64,000 bases of DNA from Trichaptum fuscoviolaceum (GCA_910574455.1 CAJSYZ010000007.1:1364001-1428000), one strand, 5' to 3'; positions 35,464-51,192 are shown, counted from the stretch's first letter. The notes: generated from the letters alone by a model not told the origin. Translations and numbers: made by a program.

Positions 35464-36181
35464 ATGCAATTCATCGCCAAGCTTTCCATCGTCGCTCTTG
35501 CTTGCATCGTCGGCAGCAATGCAGCGATCGTGAAAAGGCGCGGAAGCGTCGTACGCAGCGCAGGGCTGGAGCGCCGTCAAGGATCCGATGTCTGCTTCAG
35601 CGAAGGTTGGTAGTTCATCACCGAGGAAAGCTTTTCAGTACTGACATGTTATTGTCAATAGCGGAGGGCTCCTGCATCATCGCCGAGAGTGTTGCCCCGA
35701 CCATTGAAGATTGCCAGACCCTGGCCAACGGATTTGCCAACGAGTGAGTGCTACAGATGCCATACTTGATAAGGGATTGGTTAATTTGACGACAACGAAG
35801 CGATGAATCGTTCTCCATAGCAGCCGGTTCTTGGGAATCGTTCAACCTCCCAGGCGGGAATTGCAAGTTTAACGTCACAAACACTGGCACGACTGAAATA
35901 TCGATGTGTGCTTCTCGAATTGTGAGTGGCACCTTCTGGTTTCCTTTGGAATACATAATGACTTGATCCTAGGCGGATAATGGCGCTTTCCCGGCTTTGA
36001 TCAACTCGTGCCTGCCCCCTAACACAGACGTATTCACTGGGTGGCTCTGGGAAAGCACTAACGGACCTTCTTGGACATTCGAGTGAGTCTCTTTATCCAC
36101 CGCTCTTCCAAAATATGAATTAAAACAATGCTTTTCAGGGTGTCTCGCTGCATCGAAGCGGACTGCGCACCTGTGAGTTAA
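35464..36181 (+). CDS. Small secreted cysteine-rich protein
   Basis: Five exons encode 165 residues. Residues 1-20 form a signal peptide (hydrophobic LSIVALACIVG, then SNA). Dibasic sites at 24-25 and 37-38 (LERRQ) look like Kex2 processing sites, giving a mature chain of about 127 residues. The mature part holds eight cysteines (44, 52, 65, 96, 111, 128, 156, 161) and one N-glycosylation site (NVT at 99). The spacing of the DC..L, GNCKFNV and later segments is loosely reminiscent of Hce2/Ecp2-type secreted proteins, but I cannot confirm that. The third exon uses the acceptor ACGAAG, which gives NDDESFSIAAGSW and keeps the frame. Such proteins act outside the cell in host, substrate or competitor interactions or in the cell wall; the role here is unknown. 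Confidence 0.85.
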
Positions 36182-37350
36182 GAGGTGTGATTGCAACTTC
36201 CAGGAACACCCTTCTACGATCGTAGGATGGGGAGGCGGAGAGGAATAGCGATTACGAGTCTCAGGTCCCTTGTTGGGAGTTTTAGCCGGGGGACTGCTGT
36301 AGCTGTTTGATTGTAGTGACTGTTGTTAATCGAGTTTTCGTAGTGGCACGTTTACATCAAAATTTTGAGGAAACCACGAGGAGACAAGTCCATCAGAATA
36401 TACGTTTGCAGACGAGAGCACAACTTCATTGAAAAATATAAAATAATTGAATGAATGGATGACTCGGATAGAACTACCTACGCACCTCATCAAACTATAG
36501 TCAGGAGGCATAATGGCGGGTAGATCATTTGCATACACGCAGTTAGAGCAGAGCTATAAGGCTAATCCAACAGTTCTCGCTCTGAGGAACTGTTAGGCAA
36601 AGTAAAATAGAAACGAGTTTGTGTGCGGTCGTCCTCAGAACTTGAAGTGTTCTAAAGGATTCAGATTGTTCGTTACGTAATCAATTCGGTGAGGGCTTCC
36701 GATTTGGAACCAAGCAAGTATGCATCTCAAAAAAGTTGGTCAACGCTCTGAATTCTGTATAACCAGTGATGTAGATTGCAGAAGGGCGCGGCTGACTTAC
36801 CGGCGTTCGTGGTACGAAAAAGAACGAAGAAATATGGTGGACATTTGCGGCTGTCCGCGTCACGTTCTGTGCTGCTCCTCGTACCCGACATCACTACAAA
36901 GCGTTGTCCTTATAATTCGTCCAAAAGCTCCCTATGCATGTATTTTCTGCATTTATTTCCCGGACGCAGCCAACCGTATCTGCTTCCCTTAGGAGTGAAC
37001 GAGCTGGCTTGCAGCGGCGGCTAGGAATGGATGGCGAAGGCGTGGTGGTGGGCTCGAAGATGGTTGCGCGCACGGGTGAGAAGGGCAGGGCAGCCTAACC
37101 CAGCGTTTGTGGACAAAACCGCCTGAACCTTCCGCGCACCGCCCTTCACAAAGCCGGTTCAACCTTGGTTCCTCCCATCATCCCCATACCTCCCAATCGT
37201 CATTCACGACGCCCGACGTACATTTCGCATTGCAACACCCGCTTGGACCTCCTCTAGCTCTCCTATCATAAACGTCGCGTCGTGACTCGTCCGTTTGGCT
37301 GAAACGCGTGGCGGAACCTGTGGTGTGGTCAATCTCTGCTCCAGACAACC
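36182..37350. other. Intergenic region without a supported gene
   Basis: Contains the 3' UTR of the secreted-protein gene and the promoter of the histone-fold gene. Only short shadow frames occur. The 200 bp before 37351 are C/T-rich on the plus strand, as is usual for a fungal leader. Confidence 0.6.
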
Positions 37351-38839
37351 ATGTCTCATCGAGCCCACAGCAAGGGCAAGATATGGTCCAGCTCAATGAA
37401 TTTGAAAGGCAAGCAACGTGAAGAGGAAGAGGTCGACGAACTTGAATCAGAGTCGGAAACGACGGCTTTTGAGTCTACGACGCCCATCCAACATCAACAT
37501 CCGCATTCCGAGCGTGTCTTATCTTTGGATGTGCATCCACAATGGGAGACCATCTCGTCCACAACCTCCTCCTCGAAAGTCGGTGGGAAGAAAACAGCGA
37601 AAGCCCATGTACAAGACAAGCCCGCTGCGAAAGATAATCCGCATATTCCATTTGCTCGTATGGAGTCAATTCTGCACAATGATCGTAAGTTGTCGAGCTT
37701 TCGTCCGTGCCAAGTCTATTCTAAAACTGCGTGTCTAGCAGACAGTGGTACATTATCAAAAGAAGCTATCCACCTCGTCCTGTGTGCCACTGTGTGTAAT
37801 AAGCTGTTTATCTTGCATCTTACCCTGCTAAACCCCGTCACTTCAGGAGCATTTCATTCGTCGGTTGTCGAAAACTGCACACACTCGCTCAAAGGTTGAG
37901 GGTCGAGCAATAACGACTTACAAAGACGTCGGTAAGTAGTGTCTCAGAATCGTGTTTGTTTCAACTAATGTCTTTCCAGCCGATACCGCGCATTATTTTG
38001 AAGAGTTTAATTTTCTAGAAGGCATGTCTTTCAATCCTCTGTGGTACAAGTCAGCTTCTGATAGTGAGTTAGATATGATTCCCCGACCAATGTCAGTGAA
38101 ACTTGCCATGGCCGAACGAGCGAAGAAGGTCGAGCTAAGCGGTGTGGCCCCTGAAGGGGGGAACGCAGAAGAGAAGCCTTCAATCGCCTATATTCCCGAA
38201 CCAAGTGCATCCGCTAGTACAGCGAAGGGTAAAGGCAAAGCAAAAGCACCAGCTGCCAATGGGAGGAGCTCGTCGTCGAAACAGCTTAATGGACACGCGA
38301 GCGCATATGCAGACTTCCATGGTGACGAGAGTGTCAGCTCCTCTCTCCCGCGCCAAAAGAGCAAGAAGGCGCGTGTCAGTGCTGTCAACGGCGCGACTGC
38401 CCCTACGCGATCACGGTCTTCGACTGAGGTTTCTCGATCTGCGTCTTCGGGCGCGAATGGATCTAGTGGAGGAATGAAAATCAAGATTCGATACCGTTCC
38501 TCAGTTGCTGCGCCCGAACGGACTCCAGATGCAAATGGGACTTTGAATGGTGTGCTCCCCCTCGGTCCACCATCACATTACAAGGCTAACGGAAACTCAT
38601 CCAAAAATGCGGACGGGCATATGTTTGCTCCTCCAGGCGTAGCGGACGCTCCTCTGTGGACGCGTGTTCCACTTCCTCCCCCACCTTCGCCTAGGACAAG
38701 ATCGTCGGGTGCACCTAGCACGAATGGTAGCCAACAAGGTTCTCACAGCAATCATGCGAGCGGTGCTGGTGTGGACTATCGAGGTGCATTGTTGCCAAAT
38801 GCTTCGAATCCAGGCCGGACAATTTATTCACAACGCTGA
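37351..38839 (+). CDS. Histone-fold (CBF/NF-Y-type) protein, Dpb3/CHRAC-like
   Basis: Five exons: 37351-37684, 37739-37791, 37847-37931, 37980-38021 and 38073-38839, totalling 426 residues. The histone fold spans about residues 100-165: PFARMESILHND, then SKEAIHLVLCATEHFIRRL, SKVEGRAITTYKDVADTAHYF and EEFNFLEDMIP. The pattern resembles Dpb3/CHRAC1-type subunits that pair with Dpb4-like partners in DNA polymerase epsilon or chromatin-remodelling complexes; NC2/NF-YC-like factors are alternatives. The last intron is GC-AG (AAG|GCATGT..GTTAG). Reading through it stays open but inserts 17 residues and breaks the expected FLEDMIP. The C-terminal 260 residues are disordered, Ser/Ala/Asn-rich, with Lys/Arg clusters suited to nuclear import or DNA contact. 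Confidence 0.83.
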
Positions 38840-39672
38840 AGTGCATTGCGCCCTCCTCAGTACTCTCAGTTGATCTCGCTCCTGCAGGGCGTATTAATCG
38901 TCTCTTGGACGGCTCATCGCTTCCCATATCCAAGATTCCTGGAGGGCATACTACCTGTGACCTAAAGCTTCGATGCTCGTCAACCTCGACTTTCATCTAA
39001 AGGGTCTCAGCAAGCGCTCCCTTCCTTCATACAACCTTCGATCCTTGTCAACCCTCTAAAACCTACCCATCGCTCACAAGCGTACTTTCTTTCTTGGTCT
39101 TTTGTATCATGTGATACTGCTCACCCCAAGTCTGCAGTGATTAGACTGTATCTTACATGCAAATGTATGTACAGTAATAATTGATCTCATTTCAGTGCTC
39201 GAGGTGTTCTCCTTAAACCCATATGCTTTCACGAGTACGAACATCGAAGATCTGCTTCAAGTTCATTGAATGCATCGATGCTCTATGTCGTCGCAATCCT
39301 AAAAGGGACTTCCTCACACTCAATGAGTGCAATTCCTCGATTTTTATGTGAATCCTGTAGACCATGGAATAATGGCTATACGTGGATTTCCATGAAATCT
39401 ATCTTGTAGTCTTGAGAGTCTAAGTGTCTTACTGTTTTAATTCATAATTCATCCTTCGGATTGCTCAACTTGAATGTGATTTAAATAGATACCTCAGCCT
39501 GCCAACTCGGAGGATTCCGGACGCCGTATCTACTAAAAATAGATATACCGAGATGTTTCAGTGCCGAGATACAATGTCATACTCTCTCCTCTTCTCCTTC
39601 ATCCTTCATACGGGATTATACCTTCTCTTCTTAGGCTCTTTGCCAACATACCTGACGACTAAGATATTTGTG
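38840..39672. other. Intergenic region
   Basis: 3' UTR of the histone-fold gene and promoter of the first oxygenase gene. The reading frame of the oxygenase continues upstream to 39553 with a hydrophobic stretch (MSYSLLFSFILHTGLYLLFL). This would be a membrane anchor if translation began there, but the paralogue lacks it, so I treat it as leader. Confidence 0.55.
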
Positions 39673-41737
39673 ATGCCCCCCTCAAGCCCTAAGTCGCAAT
39701 CCCTTAGGTTGCGTTCACTGCCTGTCATCGATATCGGACCCTGGGTGCACCCGGCAGAGGAACACTATCGTGGACACAACGGCGGTCGACAATCCACCTC
39801 TGCTGCGTTACATGCAGCATGCTTAACATACGGGTTCTTCTATCTTGACATATCTTCTTATGCGAGCCAGGCAGAGATGGATGAGCTCGCACAGCTAGCA
39901 AGGGAGTTCTTTTCGCTGCCACAGGAGAAGAAGGACGAGCTTGCACTAGCGAACCAAGATGGTGCTAGAGGTGAGAAATATTGTGATAGCATTCATGCTT
40001 CCCCTAACTTATATTTTCTTAGGATACCAGAGGCTAAAGGAAAATGTTACAAATGGCAAGGCCGACAACCATGAAGGCCTTGACTTTTATGCACCCGTAT
40101 CTGAACCAGACAAGACCAAACCTCTGTGGGGAGAGAATCAGTGGCCATCTGACGGTGCTGTTCCTGGGTTCAAGGCCAAATATGCTCAGTGGGTGGAGAA
40201 AATGAAAGGTCTGGGTATGATTGTCATGGAGGCGTACGTGCATACACTCGGATACGTACCTAGGAAGAGCTGACATAAACCATCATTGTAGAATGTCCGT
40301 CGGCCTTGGAATGACGAGGAAAGAATGGGAGGAGCTCAAGGGAAAGGTGGATGACAGCTTTTGGGTTATGCGTATCATAGGTGAAGACATCAATTCTATG
40401 TAGGAAATATAGTTCCTTACTCAGAGATCATCCTAGGTTATCCTCCTTTACCAAACAACTACGATGGCTACTCCTGCGGTGCTCATAAGTGGGTTTTGCT
40501 CTTGATCCATACGAAGACTTGCTAAAAAAACTACCTTGATTTTGTAGAGATTATGGATGCCTAACGTCAGCTGCTAGGCCACCTTTTGTAGTATTCTTAA
40601 TCATAATTTTGCTTTGGCAGATTCCTGTACGCTGACCCCACACCTAACGCGCTGCAAGTATTTCTTCCGCAACCCGGCTTACTCGATGATGCAGCTACAT
40701 CTCCGTTGCCAGCCTCTTCTGTAGCCGGACTTGCCCCTAGTGCAGCGAGCGAGTTCATATCCAGTGAACTCAAGACAGAAATCAAGCCTGATGAACTGTC
40801 TGACTTCGCGCAGCCTGGATCTGCATCCCAGGTGAAAGACAAGGATGGCGTGAATACAAACGAAATTTCGAACGAGGAGGGGGGCGAGAACGGAGTATGG
40901 ATCAATGCGGACCCTATTCCGGGATGCGTAGTGTGCAATATTGGGGAAAGTAAGCGTTTTCCTTTGCTATAATATGTCGGCACTCTCAAAGTACCTAATA
41001 CAGTGTGGGAGATTTGGACAAATGGCCTGTACAAGAGTACATTGCATCGGGTTATACACCGAGGCTCAAACTATCGGTTCGTCGCCTTGATCACCTCTTT
41101 ATTGGTGAAAAACTTAAGTACTACTTTCTCTCTGTTAGCGTGTCGTAAGTTTTTTTTTCTATAACTACTGATACCAATGACGAAATTGATAAATTTGTGC
41201 TTCTTCAGAATACCTTTCTTCTTTGAGCCCAATTTCACAGCTCAAGTCGCACCGTTGGCTGCTGCACTCCGTCTTCAGAAGGACTCCATTCAACCTGCAT
41301 ATGCCTATGTTCCCCATACACCTCCGGTTCTCGCGCCTCATTGTCATGAAGATCCAACTACAATGCTTCCGGAAGAGCCTGCAGAGACCCTCGCGCAACG
41401 ATTAGAGGCGCTTCTGCATGACCCACCTTCATCTTCCGCCTTGCACTCTTCAGCGTCTACGGCATCTTTCTCTTCTGGCGGGTCAGAAGACGGCGGAGAC
41501 ACGAGGGTGTCTACACCACGCACAAGCCCGCCGAGCTCGTTCGATGCCCGAAGACTCTCCGCGTCCTCATCATTGAGGCACGGGAATTCACATATTCTGC
41601 CACATTCCCACCATGCGCACACGCCCGTGAGCGTGGAGAAGCGCTACGCGCCAGTCATCTATGGTGAATTTCTCATGCGCAAGGTCGCAGGTAACTTCAC
41701 GCCTGGGGCAGTTGGAAAACCCAGGGAACGCTACTGA
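39673..41737 (+). CDS. Iron/2-oxoglutarate-dependent oxygenase (isopenicillin-N-synthase-like), copy A
   Basis: Nine exons encode about 525 residues. The N-terminal DIOX_N region begins SLPVIDIGPWVHPAEEHYRGH and has AACLTYGFFYLDISSYAS. The double-stranded beta-helix carries the metal ligands HxD (GAHKDYG) and the distal His in STLHRV, followed by NYRVS with the Arg-x-Ser that binds 2-oxoglutarate. An acidic insert of about 70 residues sits between FLYADPTPNALQVFLPQPG and GVWINADPIPGC. The C-terminal 110 residues are Ser/His-rich before a conserved KRYAPVIYGEFL end. Two exons are tiny: 18 nt (40548-40565, carrying the HxD Asp) and 6 nt (41139-41144). The start at 39673 (MPPSSPKS) aligns with the paralogue's start. 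The substrate is unknown. Confidence 0.9.
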
Positions 41738-42831
41738 GTGCTGATAATCTAATTATTTCTGAGCTTTTCATAGGATTGGATATCGTCGGAAGTATGTCTC
41801 ATACAATTTATTCTTGGTTTAACACGCTGTCTTTTAAGCTCGCATTTTGTTGTGTACTTTACTTGATGATCTTCGTTGTTGTCTGTTTTGTTTACCTATT
41901 GTTCGTAATAGTACACCTGCTATGCAACTGGTTTTAGAATGTCACTGCTGTGTTGGCTGTTGGCCGCTGAACCAGTGAGGGACCCTCAAAACCCCGGGCT
42001 CATCCCTCACCGTATACGATCCGCCACACAAAGAATGGAATAATACTCTTGAACTTCATCTTTCTTCATCATATCTCTCTTTTTCTATATTTCCAGCAGA
42101 CAGTGAACTTCTTGCAAAGTGTATCTATGTGTATGCTGGCCGCTGGCATGATCGACCCGTCGGATTCCGGGTTTCGGGCCGACTCAGAGGCTTTTAATCG
42201 GCAACTTGAAACAGCCCGCCGGGCCTGCTGGCAGTGCCAGTGCCAGTGAGCTCGACTCGGCGAAATGGGACCCACAGTTTGAAGCGACCTCTTTACTTCT
42301 CCTCGTATGATTTCGTAGTAAAACCGTAAGGTTCGAATGCTTGACCGCCATCTGCAACTAAACATATCGTAGGGGTCGAAGGAGTCTTCACAAACTTAGT
42401 GTCAGAAGCTTTAGCCGACCTCACCGACGTTCAAGAACAAACCACTTTTTAGCGCCAGGCTTGAGGTCAAACGGAGGGCACATATTGCTGTGACATGGAG
42501 AATCAAGCGACCATCATGATGTTTAGGTTCATATTAAAAGTATCATACAAACGGAAAGTACTTATTCTGACAGTAATCTAGACCTGAAAGGACCATCACC
42601 AGACCGTGCGTTCTTCGATGCGAAGCTCGAATAGGTATGTCGAAGGTCTATCTAAGCATAATAATATCTGATGTGCTGCAATGTCCAGATGCTGTACGTA
42701 CGTGCGGTCTATAGATAGGACGCATTTGAGAAAATACAAGTACTTGTATGGACGCTCCTCTTCCCTCATACTTCTTTCGTCGTCATACATTCATCTCCTC
42801 AACACCAACACTGGCGACAGCGCCAGACGCC
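41738..42831. other. Spacer between the tandem oxygenase genes
   Basis: The first 120 bp after copy A resemble the flank after copy B (TTATTCTTGGTTTAACACGCT against TTATCTTGGTTTGCACGCT), so the duplication covers some 3' flank. Near 42225 a short CTGGCAGTGCCAGTGCCAGTG motif resembles one near 45040 after copy B. No gene was found. Confidence 0.55.
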
Positions 42832-44836
42832 ATGCATTCTGCTAGTATCAATACTCGGTCCCTCAAGCTGCGCTCGCTGCCCATCATTGACATCGGGCCT
42901 TGGACTCACCCAGCGGAGGACAAGTACCGCGGACACAATGGTGGTCGACAGGCTACCTCTGCAGCGTTGCATGCGGCATGCTTGACATACGGTTTCTTTT
43001 ACCTTGATATCTCCTCGTATGCGAGTCAAGCGGAGATGGACGACCTCGCTCGCCTGGCAAAGGAATTTTTCTCACTGCCACAAGAGGTGAAGGAAATGCT
43101 TGCAGTAGCGAACCAGGACGGTGTAAGAGGTGGGAAATTTTATCATATAATATGTGTATCTTTACTAACACATTCAACATGTTAGGTTACCAGAGACTTA
43201 AGGGAAATGTCACAGATGACAAGGCCGATGAGCACGAAGGCCTTGATTTCTATGCATCCGTCAAAGAACCGGACAAGAACAAGCCGCTATGGGGCGAGAA
43301 TCAGTGGCCATCTGATAACGAGGTCTGGGGTTTCAAGGAGAAGTATACAGAATGGGTGGATAAGATGAAAGGTCTTGGTTTGACCGTCATGGAGGCGTAC
43401 GTGCATATATTAGGCTGCGCATAGGAATGATTAGTTGACATACCCTGCATCATACTTAGGATGTCCGTTGGTCTGGGAATGACAAGGGAAGAGTGGGATG
43501 ATCTCAAAGGAAAGGTCGATGATAGCTTCTGGGTTATGCGAATAACAGGTGATGTTTTTTATGCTCAGGTATAATCTTTGCTTACACGCTTCCCTAGGTT
43601 ATCCTCCTCTACCTACCAACTACGATGGCTTTCCCTGTGGTGCCCATAAGTTAGTATTGGCATCTAAAAGTATATCAAGTTTAATAACTTAATTTACGTA
43701 TCTCGTAGAGATTATGGATGCCTAACGTCAGCCTACAAGCCTAATACTTGCTATTTTCATATACTCAACTTTCCCCTGGCAGGTTCCTCTGCGGTGACCA
43801 CACATCCAATGCACATCAAGTACTCTTGCCGCAACCAGAATTACTTGATGATGTAGCCACAACTCCCATACCAGTTATTTCTACAATTGGGCTTGCTCCT
43901 GGTGCAGCGAGCTCGCTCACAAACAGTGGACTGAAGACAGAAATTGAGCCTGATGAGGTAGTCGACTCCGTGCAGCCAGGATCAGTTTCTATTTCTAATG
44001 AGGGGAAGGGGGTTTGGATTAACGCGGACTCTTTGCCTGGGTGTGTATTGTGTAATATCGGCGAAAGTAAGCGCCTTTTCTTGTGGCTTCCCTTTTGTTT
44101 GCTTATTGGTGATGATTTAGTGTGGGAAATATGGACAAACGGATTGTACAAGTGTACATCGCGCCGTGTAATACATAAAGGCTCAAACTATCGGTACGTC
44201 CTTGTAACATAGATTTCAGTTATGCGCATTAAGTGATGTATAACCCTCTTTATAGCGTATCGTCAGTCACAAGCTTTACTGCATGAACTTCTGACAACGT
44301 ATTGACTTCCGCATCTTAGAATACCTTTCTTCTTTGAACCCAACTTTACTGCCCAGGTCTCGCCGTTGGCGGCTGCACTCCGTCTGCAAAAGGACTCGAT
44401 CCAACCCTCATATGTCTATTTACCTCACACGCCTTCGCTGCTCGTACCACATTGCCACGAAGGGCTGTCGTCTTTGCACCCAGAAGAATCTACAGAAACC
44501 TTTACGCAGCACCCAGATGCACTGATACAGGACTCGCACTCATCCCACCTTCATTCCTCGGCATCATCAGCATCCATGTCGTCCGTTGAGTCAGAGGACA
44601 GCTTCGCTACGATGTTTTCAACCCCACGCTCAAGTTCAACTACCTTATCTGACTCTGGAATCTTGCATGCCCCTTCGCCACTGAAGCCGCACATGCTGCC
44701 TCATTCTCACCATGTCCAACTGCCCATGAGCATCGAGAAGCAATACAAGCCAGTCGTCTATGGTGAATTTCTAACGCAAAAGGTCGCAGGAAACTATGAG
44801 GCTGGCGTTCCATATTGTAACAGGGAGCGCTACTGA
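42832..44836 (+). CDS. Iron/2-oxoglutarate-dependent oxygenase-like protein, copy B, active site altered
   Basis: A tandem paralogue of the gene at 39673, with the same exon order, the same 18-nt (43709-43726) and 6-nt (44256-44261) micro-exons, and closely similar protein throughout (SLPIIDIGPWTHPAED..., GLTVMEAMSVGLGMTREEW...). HxD is kept (GAHKDYG) and the 2-oxoglutarate Arg-x-Ser is kept (NYRVS). However, the distal metal-ligand His of the HRV motif is replaced: CTSRRVIHKG against STLHRVIHRG in copy A. A His three residues later remains in both. The strand motif also differs (FLCGD for FLYAD). The frame is fully open, so the protein is probably made; reduced or lost oxygenase activity is an inference. 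The start at 42832 (MHSASINTRSLKLRSLP) lines up with copy A. Confidence 0.88.
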
Positions 44837-45237
44837 GTGCCGAAGATCGACGGTATAACCACATATGATAAACACTAGACTTTGAAAGAGACTTTCTTCG
44901 ATGAAGTATTTTTTATCTTGGTTTGCACGCTATATCTAAGAGTAGCACACTACTATCTATCTGTACCTCTTTTGCAATGTATCTTCTACTGCCTTGATAA
45001 TATAAATGCATTCGATCTTTCATAACCTTGCTGACCTCTGGCAGTGCCACAGCCAGTGCTTCACGTGACTCTGGATTTCGACGCGTTCCGACCGTCGCGT
45101 CGCGTTCGACTCGGTCGTCGGACTTGACCACGACCACTACAACACTCATCTTTTCATACCAATTAACTGATACGTTTATCGAAGTTACCACGACTACAAC
45201 TTAGTAGTCTGGAACCATTTACAGTTCAGCGCAACCG
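44837..45237. other. Intergenic spacer and RecQ promoter
   Basis: 3' flank of copy B and promoter of the helicase gene. The section 45050-45120 is G/C-rich with several CGACGCG/CGTCGCG motifs. These could be binding sites of a cell-cycle factor (MluI-box-like ACGCGT is approximate only), which I cannot confirm. Confidence 0.5.
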
Positions 45238-49126
<3,889 letters not shown>

Positions 49127-49417
49127 AGGATATGATCAACTGTATCTGTGCACATCCGTTGTATTGATTTTCTAACGTTATATGTTTTATATCTAATCAT
49201 TCATTTTATAATCTAATCATCTATCGCTCCGAGAGTCGAGTCTATATTTAGAACACTACGTCATACTATACTACTAGTACTGACACTGCAAGCCTAAATA
49301 CCCTGGGCCAAAGACTCGAACGCTCGAACGCTTTCAACTTGTCTCCACTGCAAATCAGGATCCGTTGTGCACGACCACATAACCCCTGCCAAGAACGTGC
49401 TATACAACCATCGTAAC

Positions 49418-51192
49418 ATGGCCGGACGTCCAGTCACAGATTACAGCCAGACACGATATACCGTGCTCATCACCTTCAATGGCGCCAAGAACCTGCCCAT
49501 CGCCGACATGCACAATCTGTCGTGCGACCCATATCTCGAAGCGCGACTTGAGGTCCCAGGTTGTCCACAACCACCTGACGAGCCACCCTTGTTATGGCGC
49601 ACGCCAACCCAGCGGTGCACGCGTGACCCGCAATGGGAGAGCCATTGGGTCGTCAGCGGTGTCCCCCAGTCAGGATTTACACTGGAGATGGCGGTGAAGG
49701 ACGAGGACGCAAATGACCGCGATGACAGGCTGGGGAAGGCTTATGCTGAATTCACAGATGGTGAACTACGTGATGGCTTTGAGGTGCAGAACAAGGAGGT
49801 GAAGGTTATGAAGCGGAAGGGGAGCGTCGTGCCGTACATTCAAACATACGTCGCTGCAATCTTACCTGGCCAGCACCTTCGAAAACATAACCGTGTCATT
49901 CTCAGCGTGCGAGTTCTAGGAAGAGCAGAAAATCAGACAGATGAGAGAGTCTTCACTGTCGGACCCAGTAAGTGGATAGTCTCACATTACCTACATGTTC
50001 GCTGGATTAAATCCTGACTATAGATGCATACACCCAACACTTCAGTCCACTCATAGGATCAATGCTCAACCGAGGCGACCGATATACACATTCTCAGCCA
50101 AGTCAAGAGACCGGGGACAGCAAGCGACCCGCATCTGCATCCACTTTCGTTGCAACCAAACTGCAGCTTACAGGTCCGACGCCGAAAGATCTTCGACATC
50201 ATTATGTCGGTTACAATCGATTCATCGTGTGGATCTACAAGAAATCTGGAGTTCTCGGCTACGTGCTTAATTATAGCTTGAGAAAACAGTACCGTACGAT
50301 TTACTCGTATAATGCAAGAACCCGCTACGGGGTCGTGGACGCTGCGGACGAGAATTACGATCTTCAGCTAGACAAGGCACCAAAGGTCGGAGAGGGAGGT
50401 CAGATAGATGGAGATGCGGAAGCTGCATCGTCTTCTTCGAGCCCTGTAGATGCGACTAAGCCTCTCGTCCGCGTACATTCTACGGACGCGGAGCAGGAGA
50501 CAAATGCACTCGCCGAGTCATTCTTAGATCTCGCCAAGTTCGGAGCGGGTGGCCGGCTCTACACATACGTGCTCACTCTCGACTCCGAATGGCGGTTCAG
50601 CGAGACAGGTGACGAGTTTGCCATCGACTTTTTGAGTAAGCATATGATGCACGCGAACGGTGCTCAGGTTGTCTGCTATGCAGGGGAGTTCTTCGTAAGG
50701 CGGATATGTGACGGCTCAGAAGACAACGAGGACGGACGGGAAGACGTGGAGGATGACCCAGAGGACAGGGACCCGAAGCACTACGAGCTCGTCATCGACA
50801 ACAACAGCGGAACGTATCGCCCGCCAAAAGAGACACTACCTACCCTTCAAGCCTGGTTCGCGGATCCACGGAGGCTCGGCGGGTTAGGACGGGTGACTGC
50901 GATGGACGGGTTTGATAAGAAGCTCGAGAAGATGAAAACCGACAGAAAGGAGTTGAAGAAGAGACTCGCGGGCGGCGAATTGCCTAAGCGGACTGTCGCG
51001 ATGCGACATGGTTCAAGCGCGAGTAGTCTGAGAATCGGTGGTAGGAAGTATAGTAGTGGGGAGGTCGAGAGAATGGTGGAAGCTAATGAGCGCGAAGAAG
51101 ACGAGAGGGCCCTCCACTCGAATGGTGCGAATGCGCCATCGGAAAAGTTACCGCAAGATATGGGCACTCGAGATTCTGGGGTTCATGTCTGA
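49418..51192 (+). CDS. C2-domain protein
   Basis: Two exons, 49418-49967 and 50024-51192, with a 56-nt intron; 572 residues starting MAGRPVTDYS. The first 170 residues form a C2-like beta-sandwich (YTVLITFNGAKNLPIADMHNLSCDPYLEARL, then WRTPTQRCTRDPQWESHWV and MAVKDEDANDRDDRLGKA), with acidic residues placed as in Ca/phospholipid-binding loops. The rest, including GYNRFIVWIYKKSG, FGAGGRLYTYVLTLDSEWRFSETG and HYELVIDNNSGTYRPP, belongs to a fungal conserved region that I know only as part of such C2 proteins. A basic, coiled end follows. A role at membranes is inferred from the C2 domain; no transmembrane segment is seen. Confidence 0.8.

Noticed and set aside
35004..35519. Minus-strand frame of 171 codons before the secreted-protein gene
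   Set aside because: It overlaps the signal-peptide exon and the TATA box of a well-supported gene on the other strand and has no domain.
39553..39672. Hydrophobic N-terminal extension of oxygenase copy A
   Set aside because: The paralogue has no such segment and both align from the downstream ATG, so it is more likely untranslated leader.
42225..45120. Similar CTGGCAGTGCCA..CCAGTG motifs after both oxygenase copies
   Set aside because: Short and only partly alike; could be a remnant of the duplicated flank, but not enough to call a repeat family.
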